A stretch of DNA of 64,000 bases from JALZKA01 sp963725035 (GTDB taxonomy: Bacteria > Actinomycetota > Thermoleophilia > Solirubrobacterales > 70-9): the NCBI GenBank assembly GCA_963725035.1, contig CAVRWX010000011.1:310001-374000 (forward strand). The letters are read 5' to 3'. The position numbers and the translations under genes were made by a program. Shown here piece after piece: positions 17,628 to 27,112 of this stretch (position 1 is the stretch's first letter; every line of letters begins with the position of its first letter). The notes under the pieces are model-generated. The model did no database searches. It had not been told where the DNA came from and was given only the letters and a program-made list of their open reading frames with translations.

Positions 17628-18542
17628 ATGACCCAGCCGGCGATTCAGATCGACGGGTTGCACAAGTCGTACGGCTCGCAAGAAGCCGTGCGCGGAATCG
17701 ACCTCTCCGTCGAGGCCGGCGAGGTCTTCGCATTCCTTGGGCCAAACGGCGCCGGCAAGACCACGACGGTGGAGATCCTCGAGGGCTATCGCGAGCGGAC
17801 CGCCGGCGATGTCAGCGTCCTTGGCGTCGACCCTAAGGACGGGGACCGTGAGTGGCGGGAGCGCATCGGCATCGTCCTCCAGGAGTGCCGCGTCGAACCG
17901 CTCCTCTCCGTGCGCGAGACGCTCGAGCTCTACGCCGGCTACTACCGGTCGCCCCGAGATGTCGACGAGACGATCGCCCTCGTCGGGCTCGAAGGCAAGG
18001 CTGACGATCGCGCCGGCAAGCTCTCGGGCGGCCAGCAGCGCCGCCTTGACGTCGCGATGGCGCTGGTCGGGGACGCCGAGCTGCTCTTCCTCGACGAGCC
18101 GACGACCGGCTTCGACCCGTCGGCGCGCCGGCAGGCCTGGGAGGTCATCGCGAGCCTCCGCGAGCTCGGAAAGACGGTCTTCCTCACCACTCACTACATG
18201 GACGAGGCGCAGTTCCTCGCCGACCGCGTGGCGATCATCCGCGACGGGCTGATCGTCGCCGAGGGCGCGCCGAACGAGCTCGGCGGGCGCGCGGAGAGAG
18301 CCAGCGCGATCCGCTTTCTGCTTCCGCCCGGCGTCTCGGCAAAGGATCTGCCGGACGGCCTGGGCCGCGTCGAGTCCGAGCTTCGCGGCGCGGGGGTCGC
18401 CATTGCCACGGACGATCCGGTGCGCACGCTGAACGATCTCACCAGATGGGCCATGGAGCGCCGCTACGAGCTCAGCGGTCTCGAAGTCACGCGCCCGAGC
18501 CTCGAGGACATGTACCTCGAACTGACGGAGGAGCCAGCATGA
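17628..18542 (+). CDS. ABC exporter ATP-binding protein (DrrA-like)
   Basis: This 304-residue ATPase has Walker A (FLGPNGAGKTTTVEIL), signature (KLSGGQQRRLDVAMAL), Walker B (ELLFLDEPTTGFDP) and switch His (FLTTHYMDEA). The C-terminal extension of about 80 residues is typical of DrrA/CcmA-type subunits of ABC-2 exporters. It is coupled by an ATGA overlap to the permease gene. Substrate is unknown; drugs, lipids or wall polymers are the usual cargo. Confidence 0.93.
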   Translation: MTQPAIQIDGLHKSYGSQEAVRGIDLSVEAGEVFAFLGPNGAGKTTTVEILEGYRERTAGDVSVLGVDPKDGDREWRERIGIVLQECRVEPLLSVRETLELYAGYYRSPRDVDETIALVGLEGKADDRAGKLSGGQQRRLDVAMALVGDAELLFLDEPTTGFDPSARRQAWEVIASLRELGKTVFLTTHYMDEAQFLADRVAIIRDGLIVAEGAPNELGGRAERASAIRFLLPPGVSAKDLPDGLGRVESELRGAGVAIATDDPVRTLNDLTRWAMERRYELSGLEVTRPSLEDMYLELTEEPA

Positions 18543-19309
18543 GCGCTGTCGCTCTGGTCAGGCACCAGTACCGCTACGACAGGCGTGTCTTCTGGCGGAG
18601 CCCGGCGTCCGTGTTCTTCACGGTGATGCTGCCGCTGATTTTCCTGTTCATCTTCTGCGAGATCTTCGGCAACGACACGATCGAAGAGCGCGGGAACATC
18701 TCGATCGCGACCTACTACGTGCCAGGGATCATGACCCTCGCGATCGTGTCCGCGACGCTCGTGAGCCTTGCGATCTCGCTCGTCGAGGCGCGCGAGTCAG
18801 GAAGGCTCAAGCGCGTGCGCTCGACCCCCTTGCCCACGTGGGCGACCGTCGCCGGACGCGTCGGCAACGCGGTCGTCATCTCGCTACTCATGACCGTGAT
18901 CGTGACTCTGATCGGCTACGTCGTCTACGACGTGGAAGTGCCGACCTCGACAGCCCCAGCGCTGTTGGTGTCAATCCTGGTTGGCGCTGCCGCGTTCTCG
19001 TGCTTGGGCTTCGCGCTGACCGCCGCTATCCCCAACGAGGATGCGGCTCCGGCGATCACCAACGTCGCCGTGCTTCCCCTGTACTTCCTCTCGGGCGTGT
19101 TCATCCCCGACCCTGATATCCCCGACGGCGTCCTCGACTTTGCCTCCGTGTTCCCGATCCGCAACTTCTTCGAGGCACTCCTCACTGCTTTCGATCCTGC
19201 AACCACCGGAGCCGGATTCGAGTGGGGCAGCCTTGGCATCGTGGCGCTCTGGGGAGTGGGCGGCTTGCTCCTCGCGATGCGCTTCTTCCGCTGGGCCCCG
19301 CGCAACTAG
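18539..19309 (+). CDS. ABC-2 type exporter permease
   Basis: This 256-residue protein is read from ATG 18539 (ATGA overlap). It has six predicted membrane spans and the ABC-2 arrangement: N-terminal RSPASVFFTVMLPLIFLFIF, the cytoplasmic loop VEARESGRLKRVRSTPLP that contacts the ATPase, and a late FLSGVFIP...FASVFPIRNFFEAL segment. It pairs with the preceding ATPase as a half-transporter that would dimerise. Confidence 0.92.
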   Translation: MSAVALVRHQYRYDRRVFWRSPASVFFTVMLPLIFLFIFCEIFGNDTIEERGNISIATYYVPGIMTLAIVSATLVSLAISLVEARESGRLKRVRSTPLPTWATVAGRVGNAVVISLLMTVIVTLIGYVVYDVEVPTSTAPALLVSILVGAAAFSCLGFALTAAIPNEDAAPAITNVAVLPLYFLSGVFIPDPDIPDGVLDFASVFPIRNFFEALLTAFDPATTGAGFEWGSLGIVALWGVGGLLLAMRFFRWAPRN

Positions 19310-19330
19310 TCACTGAATAGATTCATCTGA

Positions 19331-19693
19331 GTGATCCACCACGTAAGCGTCGAGGTCTCCGATTTGGAGCGAAGCGGGCAGTTCTACGACGCCGTCTTGG
19401 GCGCACTCGGCTGGCGCCGCCACGTCGAGTCCGACGACCAGATCGGCTGGGGGATCGTGCGCCCCATCTTCTATGCATCGACGCGCCACGCACCGGGCGC
19501 GTCAGGCGGGCACATCTGTCTGGAATCCCCAGGCATCTCGGGTGTGAAGGGCGCTTGGGAGTCAGGGATCGACAATGGCGGCAAGGACGACGGCCCCCCG
19601 GGACAGCGGCCCGAATACGGTGCCACCTACTACTCCGCCTACCTGCTCGACCCGGACGGCAACCGGATCGAGATCGCGGTCGGCGCCCACTGA
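19331..19693 (+). CDS. VOC (glyoxalase/dioxygenase) family protein
   Basis: This 120-residue protein has a GTG start. It carries one betaalphabetabetabeta pair: MIHHVSVEVSDLERSGQFYDAVLGALGW at the N-terminus and the C-terminal YSAYLLDPDGNRIEIAVG, holding the metal-binding His and Glu positions. VOC proteins include glyoxalases, dioxygenases and resistance proteins, and the reaction cannot be assigned. It lies 38 bases before gap and may be cotranscribed with it. Confidence 0.88.
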   Translation: MIHHVSVEVSDLERSGQFYDAVLGALGWRRHVESDDQIGWGIVRPIFYASTRHAPGASGGHICLESPGISGVKGAWESGIDNGGKDDGPPGQRPEYGATYYSAYLLDPDGNRIEIAVGAH

Positions 19694-19731
19694 CAAACTC
19701 AACTCAAGAAACTAACCAGGAGGAAAGAAAC

Positions 19732-20736
19732 ATGGCAGTCAAGGTCGGCATCAATGGCTTCGGGCGTATCGGGCGCAACCTCTTCCGGGCGGCGCACGAG
19801 TCGGACGCGGACCTCGACATCGTCGCCGTCAACGACATCACCGACAACGCGACGCTCGCCCACCTCTTGAAGTACGACTCGATCCTGGGCCGGTTCCCCG
19901 GTGAGGTAACCGAGGGTGGCGGCTCGATCACCGTCGACGGCAAGCAGATCAAGGTCTTCGAGGAGCGTGATCCTGCCGACCTGCCCTGGGGCGACATCGG
20001 CGTGGACGTCGTGATCGAGTCGACCGGCCTCTTCACCAAGCGCGACGACGCGAAGAAGCACCTGGATGCGGGAGCGAAGAAGGTGATCATCTCGGCGCCG
20101 GCCACAGAGCCCGATGTGACGGTCGCGCTCGGCGTCAACTTCGAGTCTGACTATGACCCCGAGTCACACCACATCATCTCGAACGCATCGTGCACGACCA
20201 ACTGTCTCGCACCAATCGCGAAGGTCATCAACGACGCCTTTGGCATCGAGCACGGGCTAATGACGACAATCCACGCCTACACAGCGGACCAGCGGCTTCA
20301 GGACATGCCGCATTCGGACCTGCGCCGCGCGCGCGCCGCAGCGCTCAACCTGATCCCGACGACCACCGGCGCAGCCAAGGCCGTCGGCCTCGTTCTGCCG
20401 GAGCTGGAGGGCCGCCTGAACGGCTTCGCGATGCGGGCTCCGGTCGCCACGGGCTCCGTGGTCGACCTCGTCGCCATCGTCGGCAAGGAGACGTCGAAGG
20501 ACGAGATCAACGCGGCCGTGAAGGCGGCAGCGGAGGGCCCGCTCAAGGGGATCCTCTCCTACACGGAGGATGAGATCGTCTCGACGGACATCGTCAAGGA
20601 CCCGCACTCGTCGATCTTCGACGCTGGCCAGACCATGGTCATGGAGGGCACGATGGTGAAGGCCGTCTCCTGGTACGACAACGAGTGGGGCTATTCGAAC
20701 CGGGTCGTCGAGCTGGCCACCAAGGTCCTCGGGTAG
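19732..20736 (+). CDS. gap: glyceraldehyde-3-phosphate dehydrogenase
   Basis: This 334-residue enzyme oxidises glyceraldehyde-3-phosphate with NAD and phosphate. The Rossmann start is VKVGINGFGRIGRNLFRAA. The catalytic cysteine is in SNASCTTNCLAP, and the C-terminus has SWYDNEWGYSNRVVEL. Asp in VNDITD after the second strand favours NAD over NADP. An AGGAGG ribosome site lies 8 bases before the ATG. It heads the gap-pgk-tpiA-gpmI glycolytic cluster. Confidence 0.97.
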   Translation: MAVKVGINGFGRIGRNLFRAAHESDADLDIVAVNDITDNATLAHLLKYDSILGRFPGEVTEGGGSITVDGKQIKVFEERDPADLPWGDIGVDVVIESTGLFTKRDDAKKHLDAGAKKVIISAPATEPDVTVALGVNFESDYDPESHHIISNASCTTNCLAPIAKVINDAFGIEHGLMTTIHAYTADQRLQDMPHSDLRRARAAALNLIPTTTGAAKAVGLVLPELEGRLNGFAMRAPVATGSVVDLVAIVGKETSKDEINAAVKAAAEGPLKGILSYTEDEIVSTDIVKDPHSSIFDAGQTMVMEGTMVKAVSWYDNEWGYSNRVVELATKVLG

Positions 20737-20744
20737 CGCTCGGC

Positions 20745-21954
20745 TTGGCGCACGGCTTTCGCAGCGTCCGGGAGGCGCCGGCCGAGGGCAAGCGCGTACT
20801 GGTTCGCGCAGACCTGAACGTGCCGCTTGCCGATGGCGAGATCACGGACGACACGCGTATTCGTGCGGCCTTGCCCACGGTCCAGCTGCTCTTGAAAGAG
20901 GACGCGAGCGTCGTCCTCGTCTCGCATCTCGGCCGGCCAGAGAGCCGAGACGAGTTCTCGATGCGCCCGGTGCGCGACCGGCTGGCCAGGCACCTGAACG
21001 TGCCCGTCGAGCTGGCGTCAGGCGTGGTCGGTGACGATGTTGTCTCCAGGGCCGAGGAACTCGAAGCGGGTCAGGTGCTCCTGCTCGAGAACAGCCGCTG
21101 GGAGAAGGGGGAGACGCAAAACGACCCCGACCTCGCCACTGGCCTGGCCGATCTGGCAGACCTCTACGTGAACGACGCGTTCGGCGCCGCGCACCGCGCC
21201 CACGCGACGACCGAGGGCGTGGCGCACCTCCTGCCGGCGTACGCAGGGCTCCTGCTCGAGCGCGAGCTCTCCGAGTTGACGGCGCTCCGCGACGACCCCG
21301 AGCGGCCGCTGGTCGTGGTTCTCGGCGGAGCCAAGGTGTCGGACAAGATCGGTGTCCTCGACCGTTTCTTGGAGGTCGCGGACAAGGTGCTGATCGGCGG
21401 CGCGATGTGCTTCGCGTTCTTCCAGGCGCGAGGCGTCGGCATCGGCGACTCGCTTCTCTCCGAGGAGGACGTGCCCCTGGCCGAGGAGCTCCTCGAAAAG
21501 TCGGAGCGCTCCAGATGCGAGCTTGAGCTTGCCCACCGACCTCGTCATCGGCGACTCTTTCAGCGCCGACGCCGAGCGCAAGGAGATCAACGGCATCGAG
21601 GTGCCGGACGGCTGGATGGGCCTCGACGTCGGGCCAAAGACGACAAGCCGGTATGCGGATGCAATCGAAGGCGCGGGATCCGTCCTTTGGAACGGCCCGA
21701 TGGGGGCGTTCGAGATGGAGCCTTTCGCCGCCGGCACGCGAGGCGTCGCTGAGGCCGTCGCGGCTTCCTCGGCGCACACGGTCGTCGGCGGCGGGGACTC
21801 CGCGGCCGCGCTCGTCGCGTTCGGCCTGGATCAGGACGTGGACTGGCTCTCGACCGGAGGCGGCGCGTCGCTTGAGCTCCTGGAGGGCAAGGAACTGCCG
21901 GGCGTAGCCGCGCTCGCTCAGAATGGTGATGCCAACGAAAAGGATGTGACATGA
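20745..21954 (+). CDS. pgk: phosphoglycerate kinase (one +1 frameshift near 21525)
   Basis: PGK makes ATP from 1,3-bisphosphoglycerate. I place the start at TTG 20745, just after the gap stop, giving FRSVREAPAEGKRVLVRADLNVPL. The N-terminal half has VLVSHLGRP and VLGGAKVSDKIGVLDRF. After ERSRCELEL an extra base throws the frame. The continuation LPTDLVIGDSFSADAERKEING, PMGAFEMEPFA and TVVGGGDSAAAL lies one base ahead. With that base removed the protein is about 402 residues, normal for PGK. An essential enzyme broken once points to sequence error. Confidence 0.93.
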
Positions 21955-22707
21955 GCGAGCGCCGGCCGTACCTCGCAGCGAACTGGAAGATGCAGAAGAC
22001 GGTTGAGGAGACCGAGGACTTCCTCGACCGCTTCCTGGGTGAGATCGGCGACCTCTCGGACTCTGACATCGTGATCTGCCCGCCGTTCACATCGCTGGCA
22101 ACGGCTGTTGATCGCTGCAGGCGCAGCCCGGTCAAGGTCGCGGCGCAGAACATGCACGAGGCCGACTCCGGCGCCTACACCGGCGAGATCTCAGCCTCGA
22201 TGCTCACCTCGCTCGGGGTCGAGGCCGTGATCCTGGGCCACTCCGAGCGCAGGGCGCTGTTCGCCGAGACCGACGAGGCGCTTGCGCAGAAGCTCGTCAC
22301 CGCTCTTCGCGCCGAGCTCCAGCCGATCCTCTGCATCGGCGAGTCCGAGGAGGAGCGCGAAGAGGGCCTGACAGAAGACGTGTCTGCGCCGGCAGCTCGA
22401 GGCGGACCTGGAGCCGGTGGAGGATCAGCATCTGCCGCGGATCGTGATCGCGTACGAGCCGATCTGGGCGATCGGGACGGGCAAGACCGCCACTCCCGAC
22501 CAGGCTGAGGAGGCGGTCGGATTCGTCCGCTCGATCGTCGCCGAGCGCAATGAGGAAGCCGCCGCGCAGATCCGGATCCTCTACGGCGGCTCGGTCAAGC
22601 CCGAGAACGCCGAGGAGCTTCTCGGGCGGGAGGAGATCGACGGCGCCTTGGTAGGCGGGGCGAGCCTCGAACCCGCGGACTTCCTGGCGATCTGCGAAGC
22701 GGCGTGA
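21951..22707 (+). CDS. tpiA: triosephosphate isomerase (one +1 frameshift near 22381)
   Basis: This enzyme interconverts dihydroxyacetone phosphate and glyceraldehyde-3-phosphate. ATG 21951 overlaps the pgk stop (ATGA). The N-terminal ANWKMQKT holds the catalytic Lys, VILGHSERR the catalytic His, and AYEPIWAIGTGKTA the catalytic Glu; ILYGGSVKPENA closes the barrel. The frame breaks between GLTEDV and LRRQLEADLEP by one extra base. The corrected length is about 251 residues, normal for the family. Confidence 0.94.
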
Positions 22708-24246
22708 GCCTGCCGCCCGGACCCGTCGAGCTGCCCGCACCCTCCGTGGCGCTGGTGATCCTGGACGGCTGGGGGCTCGCGCCCGACTGGCCCCGGCAAT
22801 GCGATCTCGCAGGCGGACACCCCGGTCTTCGACCAGCTCTGGGCTGAGAACGCTCATACGCAGCTGTCGGCGTCGGGCCGCGACGTCGGGCTCCCGGACG
22901 GGCAGATGGGCAACTCGGAGGTCGGTCACATGAACCTTGGGGCGGGCGCCATCGTCAAGCAGGACCTCGCGCGCATCGATGACGCGATCGCCGACGGCTC
23001 CTTCTTCGAGAACGAGGCGCTTGTCGCCGCGTGCAAGGCAGCCCGGGAGTCGCCGCGCGGCCGCCTGCACCTGATGGGGCTGGTCTCCGATGGCGGCGTT
23101 CACTCCGGCTGGGAGCACATCGAGGCGCTCATCGAGCTTGCCGCGCGCGAGGGCGTCCCGGACCTCGTCGTGCATGCGTTTACGGACGGCCGCGACACCC
23201 TTCCCAAATCCTCTGCGGGCTATATCCCCGAGCTGGAGCGCTGGCTCCGGCTTGCCGGCCGTGTGGGCACCGTCAGCGGGCGCTATTACGCGATGGACCG
23301 CGACACCCGCTGGGAGCGCACCAAGCTCGCCTACGACGCGCTGGTGCACGCACAGGGCGCCAGCGCGGGGACAGCGGAAGAAGCCGTGAATGACGCGCAC
23401 GAGGCTGGCGAGACCGACGAGTTCATCAAGCCCGCCGTGATCGGCGACTACGACGGCATGGCTCCAGGCGACGTCCTCATCCACTTCAACTTCCGCCCGG
23501 ACCGCACGCGCCAGCTCGTTCGCGCCCTGGCCGAGCCGGACTTCGACGAGTTCTCGCGCTCAGGCGCGCCGGAGTTCGAGCTCACGACGCTCACCCAGTA
23601 CCGCGAGGGCTGGCCGTATCCGATCGCCTTTCCGCCCAGGACGCCCGAGACGACGCTGGCGGAGGTACTGGCCGGTGAGGGCGCAGGCCAGCTCCATGTT
23701 GCCGAGACCGAGAAGTACGCGCACGTCACCTACTTCTTCAATGGCGGGCGCGAGGAGGAGTGGGAGGGTGAGGAGCGCCGCTTGGTGGAGTCGCCACGCG
23801 ATGTCGCCACCTACGACGAGAAGCCCGAGATGAGTGCCGGTGCGGCCGCCGACGCTTTCATTGACGGCTGGAAGGACGCCTCGCCGCGCTTCGGCATCCT
23901 CAACTTCGCGAATCCCGACATGGTCGGGCACTCCGGCGTGATCCCGGCAGCGGTCAAGGCGGTGGAAGCGGTGGATGACTGCCTCGGTCGTGTCGTCGCG
24001 GCCGTGCACGAGAGTGGCGGAGCGATGATCGTCACGGCCGACCACGGCAACGCCGACAACATGCTGGAGCCGGACGGCTCGCCGAACACCGCGCACTCCA
24101 CGAACCCGGTGCCCTTCATCGTCACGGCGCGGGACGTGGATCTCGACGACGGCGGCATCCTGGCCGACGTCGCTCCGACCGCGCTCGCCCTACTGGGGAT
24201 CGACCAGCCGGCCGAGATGACCGGCCGTTCGCTGCTCTCCTCTTAG
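22704..24246 (+). CDS. gpmI: 2,3-bisphosphoglycerate-independent phosphoglycerate mutase (one +1 frameshift near 22790)
   Basis: GpmI converts 3- to 2-phosphoglycerate using two manganese ions and a phosphoserine. GTG 22704 overlaps the tpiA stop (GTGA). Metal site ALVILDGWG is in the first frame. After LAPD the frame shifts by one base to PGNAISQADTPVFDQLW. The nucleophile Ser lies in GQMGNSEVGHMNLGAG. Later sites are GLVSDGGVHS, VHAFTDGRDT, NFANPDMVGHSG and VTADHGNADNM. The corrected length is about 513 residues. The shift is likely a sequence error. Confidence 0.94.
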
Positions 24247-24248
24247 GC

Positions 24249-25451
24249 ATGCGCGAAGACCCAAACCGCCTCAGCTTCGAGATCGAGGCGCGCGACGGCA
24301 CCGCTCGCACCGGGAAGCTCGTTACGCCACGCGGCGAGGTCGTAACGCCGGCATTCATCCCGCTCGCAACGACGGGGGCGGTCAGAGGTCTCGATACCGA
24401 CGAGGTGGCGGCGCTCGGCTACGAGATGGTCCTGGGCAACACGTTCCACCTCGACCTCCGCCCAGGCCACGAGCAGATCCACGCGCTCGGCGGCCTGCAC
24501 GAGTTCATGAACTGGGACGGGGCGATCATCACCGACTCGGGTGGCTTCCAGGTCTTCTCGCTCGCACACGGGAACGTCGCGGACGAGATCAAGGGCCGGC
24601 GCGGCAGCGCGGGCAACCACGGCGCCATTCTTGACATCGCCGAGGAGGGGGTGCGCTTTCGCTCCTACCTGGACGGCGTCGAGCGCTTCATGGGCCCCGA
24701 GGAGTCGATGGGTATCCAGGCCGCGCTCGGCTCCGACATCGCGCTGGTCTTCGACGAGTGCACGCCGTATCACGCCGATCTGGACTACACCGCCCGGTCG
24801 ACCGAGCGGACCCACCGCTGGCTGGACCGGTGCCTCAAGTGGCACGAGAGTGAGGGACCACCGGGTCAGGCCGTCTTCGGGATCGTGCAGGGCGGCGTCC
24901 ACGAGGAGCTTCGCCGGAGCTCGGCCGAGCGCGTAAGCGCCGCGGCGATCGACGGCATCTCAATCGGCGGCACGCTCGGCCGCGACAAGGACGAGATGGC
25001 GGGCGTGCTCGAGCTGACCGTTCCGCTCCTGCCGGCTGACGCACCGAAGCATCTCCTGGGAATCGGCGAGCCTGACGACCTCCTCAACTTCATCGCCCTG
25101 GGCATTGACGTCTTCGACTGCGCGGTGCCGACTCGACTGGGACGGCATGGCGTGGCGCTCGCGCCATTGCCCGGAGATCGCTTCCGGATGAACGTGCGCT
25201 CACCCGACCTGGCCGAGGACGAGAGCCCGCTCGTCGAGGGGTGCCCGTGCTCGGCATGCGCTCGCCACACCCGCGCCTACCTCCATTACCTGGCCCGCGC
25301 CGAGGAGCTGACGGCCGTTCGCCTTCTCACGCTCCACAACCTGACGTACCTGGAGCGCCTGGTGCGGGGTGCGCGCGAGGCGATCGCGGAGGGTCGCTAC
25401 GACGAGTACCGCAGCGCCGGGCTTGCTGGCGCTCCGCCCTGGGCCGCCTGA
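24249..25451 (+). CDS. tgt: tRNA-guanine(34) transglycosylase
   Basis: This 400-residue TIM-barrel enzyme exchanges guanine 34 in GUN-anticodon tRNAs for preQ1 or queuine. Key sites are TPAFIPLATTGAVRGLD, the substrate pocket DSGGFQVFSL, FGIVQGGVHEELR, and DCAVPTRLGRHGVAL with the catalytic Asp. The C-terminal zinc site is CPCSACARHTRAYLHYL. It starts 2 bases after gpmI and is probably in the same transcript. No queuosine synthesis genes are seen in the window. Confidence 0.94.
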   Translation: MREDPNRLSFEIEARDGTARTGKLVTPRGEVVTPAFIPLATTGAVRGLDTDEVAALGYEMVLGNTFHLDLRPGHEQIHALGGLHEFMNWDGAIITDSGGFQVFSLAHGNVADEIKGRRGSAGNHGAILDIAEEGVRFRSYLDGVERFMGPEESMGIQAALGSDIALVFDECTPYHADLDYTARSTERTHRWLDRCLKWHESEGPPGQAVFGIVQGGVHEELRRSSAERVSAAAIDGISIGGTLGRDKDEMAGVLELTVPLLPADAPKHLLGIGEPDDLLNFIALGIDVFDCAVPTRLGRHGVALAPLPGDRFRMNVRSPDLAEDESPLVEGCPCSACARHTRAYLHYLARAEELTAVRLLTLHNLTYLERLVRGAREAIAEGRYDEYRSAGLAGAPPWAA

Positions 25452-25454
25452 CCG

Positions 25455-26708
25455 CTACTGGGTGTTGTCGCCGACGAGCTCCTTGAGCTTGTCGATCTGA
25501 TCGTTGATCTCGTCCGAGATGAAGTCGCCGAGGTCGGTGTTCTGGCCGGCGTCGGTGAGGACCAGGACGACGATGGCGATCACGGCGGCCAGAATGGCGA
25601 CCAGGAACAGCACGCCAAGAGCGCGCAGGAAGCGGGAGCCGCCTGACGGCTTCTGGGCCTGGACGGGCACTGGGGCAGGCGCCGCGGCAGCCCGGCGGGG
25701 CGGGCGGTAGGCGGGCTCGGGTGAGATGGGCGTTGCGATGTCGGGCGAATCCATCGCGCGCGTAGCGGCCGTAGCAGCGCCGCCGGCGATGAGCGCCCGG
25801 GTCGGCATTTCGTCCGAGGCGACCGGCGGCTCGCGACCCGAGACGCCCGCGCGCAGGGCGGCAGAGAACTCCTTGGCGGTGGAGTAGCGGTGGTCGACCT
25901 CTCCCTCAAGCGCGCGAAGGACGGCGGTCGAGAGCGTCTCGGGCACCGCCGAGTCGTATGAGGTGGGTGGGAGGGGACTCTCGGACTCGCGGCGGATTGC
26001 CAGCTCGGCGAGGCTCGAGCCCTCCCAGGGCAGCCGGGCCGTGAGCATCTGGTAGATCACGACGCCCAAGGCATAGACGTCCGCAGCGGGGGTCGCTTCG
26101 CCGCCGCGCGCTTGTTCGGGAGCGAGGTAGGCGGCCGTCCCGACCACGGAGCCGACCTGGGTGATCCGGGTTTGCTCGGCCGCTCGCGCAATGCCGAAGT
26201 CCGTCAGCTTGATGGTCATCTCGTCGGTCTGCGGATCGTGCGAGCCCCGGGTCTGGCGTCCAGCGGGACCGCCGATCACCATCAGGTTGCCCGGCTTCAC
26301 GTCGCGGTGGATGATGCCCTGGCGGTGTGCGTACTCGAGGCCCGCGCAGGCCTGCACGCCGATCGAGACAGCAACTTCGGAGCCGAGCTGACCCTGGCGC
26401 TGGAGAAGCTGGGCGACCGAGCGGCCCTCGACGTACTCCATGACGATGTAGTGGCGGTCGTGATCGACGCCCGTGTCATAGACCTGGACGATGTTGGGGT
26501 GGATTAGGCGCGCGACGGCCAGCGCTTCGCGGCGGAAGCGCGCGACGAACTTCTCGTCGTCGGAGAGATGCTCGGCAAGGATCTTCACCGCGACCGTGCG
26601 CTCGAGCACGCGGTCGGTCGCGCCGTAGACGGTCGACATGCCGCCCGAGCCAAGGCGATCGCCCAGCTCGTAGCGGTCGGAGATGAGGCTGCCGCCAGGA
26701 GCTGACAT
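25455..26708 (-). CDS. transmembrane serine/threonine protein kinase (PknB-like)
   Basis: This 417-residue protein has a complete Hanks-type kinase domain at residues about 12-270. It has Gly loop DRLGSGGMSTVYGA, Lys in RTVAVKIL, catalytic loop IIHRDVKPGNL, DFG in LTDFGIA, and APEQ. A Pro/Ala-rich linker follows, then one membrane span (about 365-388) and a short outer tail. There are no PASTA repeats, so it is not a classical PknB. It is the last gene of a three-gene minus operon with a lipoprotein and a phosphoesterase. Targets are unknown. Confidence 0.93.
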   Translation of the reverse strand: MSAPGGSLISDRYELGDRLGSGGMSTVYGATDRVLERTVAVKILAEHLSDDEKFVARFRREALAVARLIHPNIVQVYDTGVDHDRHYIVMEYVEGRSVAQLLQRQGQLGSEVAVSIGVQACAGLEYAHRQGIIHRDVKPGNLMVIGGPAGRQTRGSHDPQTDEMTIKLTDFGIARAAEQTRITQVGSVVGTAAYLAPEQARGGEATPAADVYALGVVIYQMLTARLPWEGSSLAELAIRRESESPLPPTSYDSAVPETLSTAVLRALEGEVDHRYSTAKEFSAALRAGVSGREPPVASDEMPTRALIAGGAATAATRAMDSPDIATPISPEPAYRPPRRAAAAPAPVPVQAQKPSGGSRFLRALGVLFLVAILAAVIAIVVLVLTDAGQNTDLGDFISDEINDQIDKLKELVGDNTQ

Positions 26709-27112
26709 CAGGGCGCCACGCCTTCCTCGCCGGTGGCTCCGCTCGGCTCCTCAAGTGGCTCTTCAGCCTCCTGGCACTGATCAGAGTCGCGGGACTGGGT
26801 GACAAGGTTGCCACTTGCTGTCACAAGAGTTTCCCGAAGCTCGCCGTCAACCTCCTCGGGCAGCGCCTCGACCCTTCTGACGATCTCTAGGGCCGTGGCC
26901 TGCGCGGCCACGCAGTTGCCGTCGTCGACACGCTGGTCCAGTTGGTCGAGCAGCGCGACGATCTGGTCGCCCTGGTCCTGGGGGATCGTGCCTTCTTCAT
27001 CCTTGCCCCCGCAGGCACTCATAGCGAGGGCACAAGCGATCGTGCTCATCGCGCCCAGTGTTGCGCGTTTCCCCAGCACACGAGCGAGTGTATGTAGTCC
27101 CCTGGGCCTCAT
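26708..27112 (-). CDS. small secreted lipoprotein next to the kinase gene
   Basis: This 134-residue protein has an N-terminal signal ending in a lipobox (ALAMSACGGKDEE). The mature part is acidic and helical (DQIVALLDQLDQRVDDGNCVAAQATALEIVRRVEALP) and holds two further cysteines (NC and QC) that could pair. Its stop overlaps the kinase start and its start overlaps the phosphoesterase stop. That position suggests it acts with the kinase as an external sensor, but this is inference. The family is not recognised. Confidence 0.7.
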   Translation of the reverse strand: MRPRGLHTLARVLGKRATLGAMSTIACALAMSACGGKDEEGTIPQDQGDQIVALLDQLDQRVDDGNCVAAQATALEIVRRVEALPEEVDGELRETLVTASGNLVTQSRDSDQCQEAEEPLEEPSGATGEEGVAP

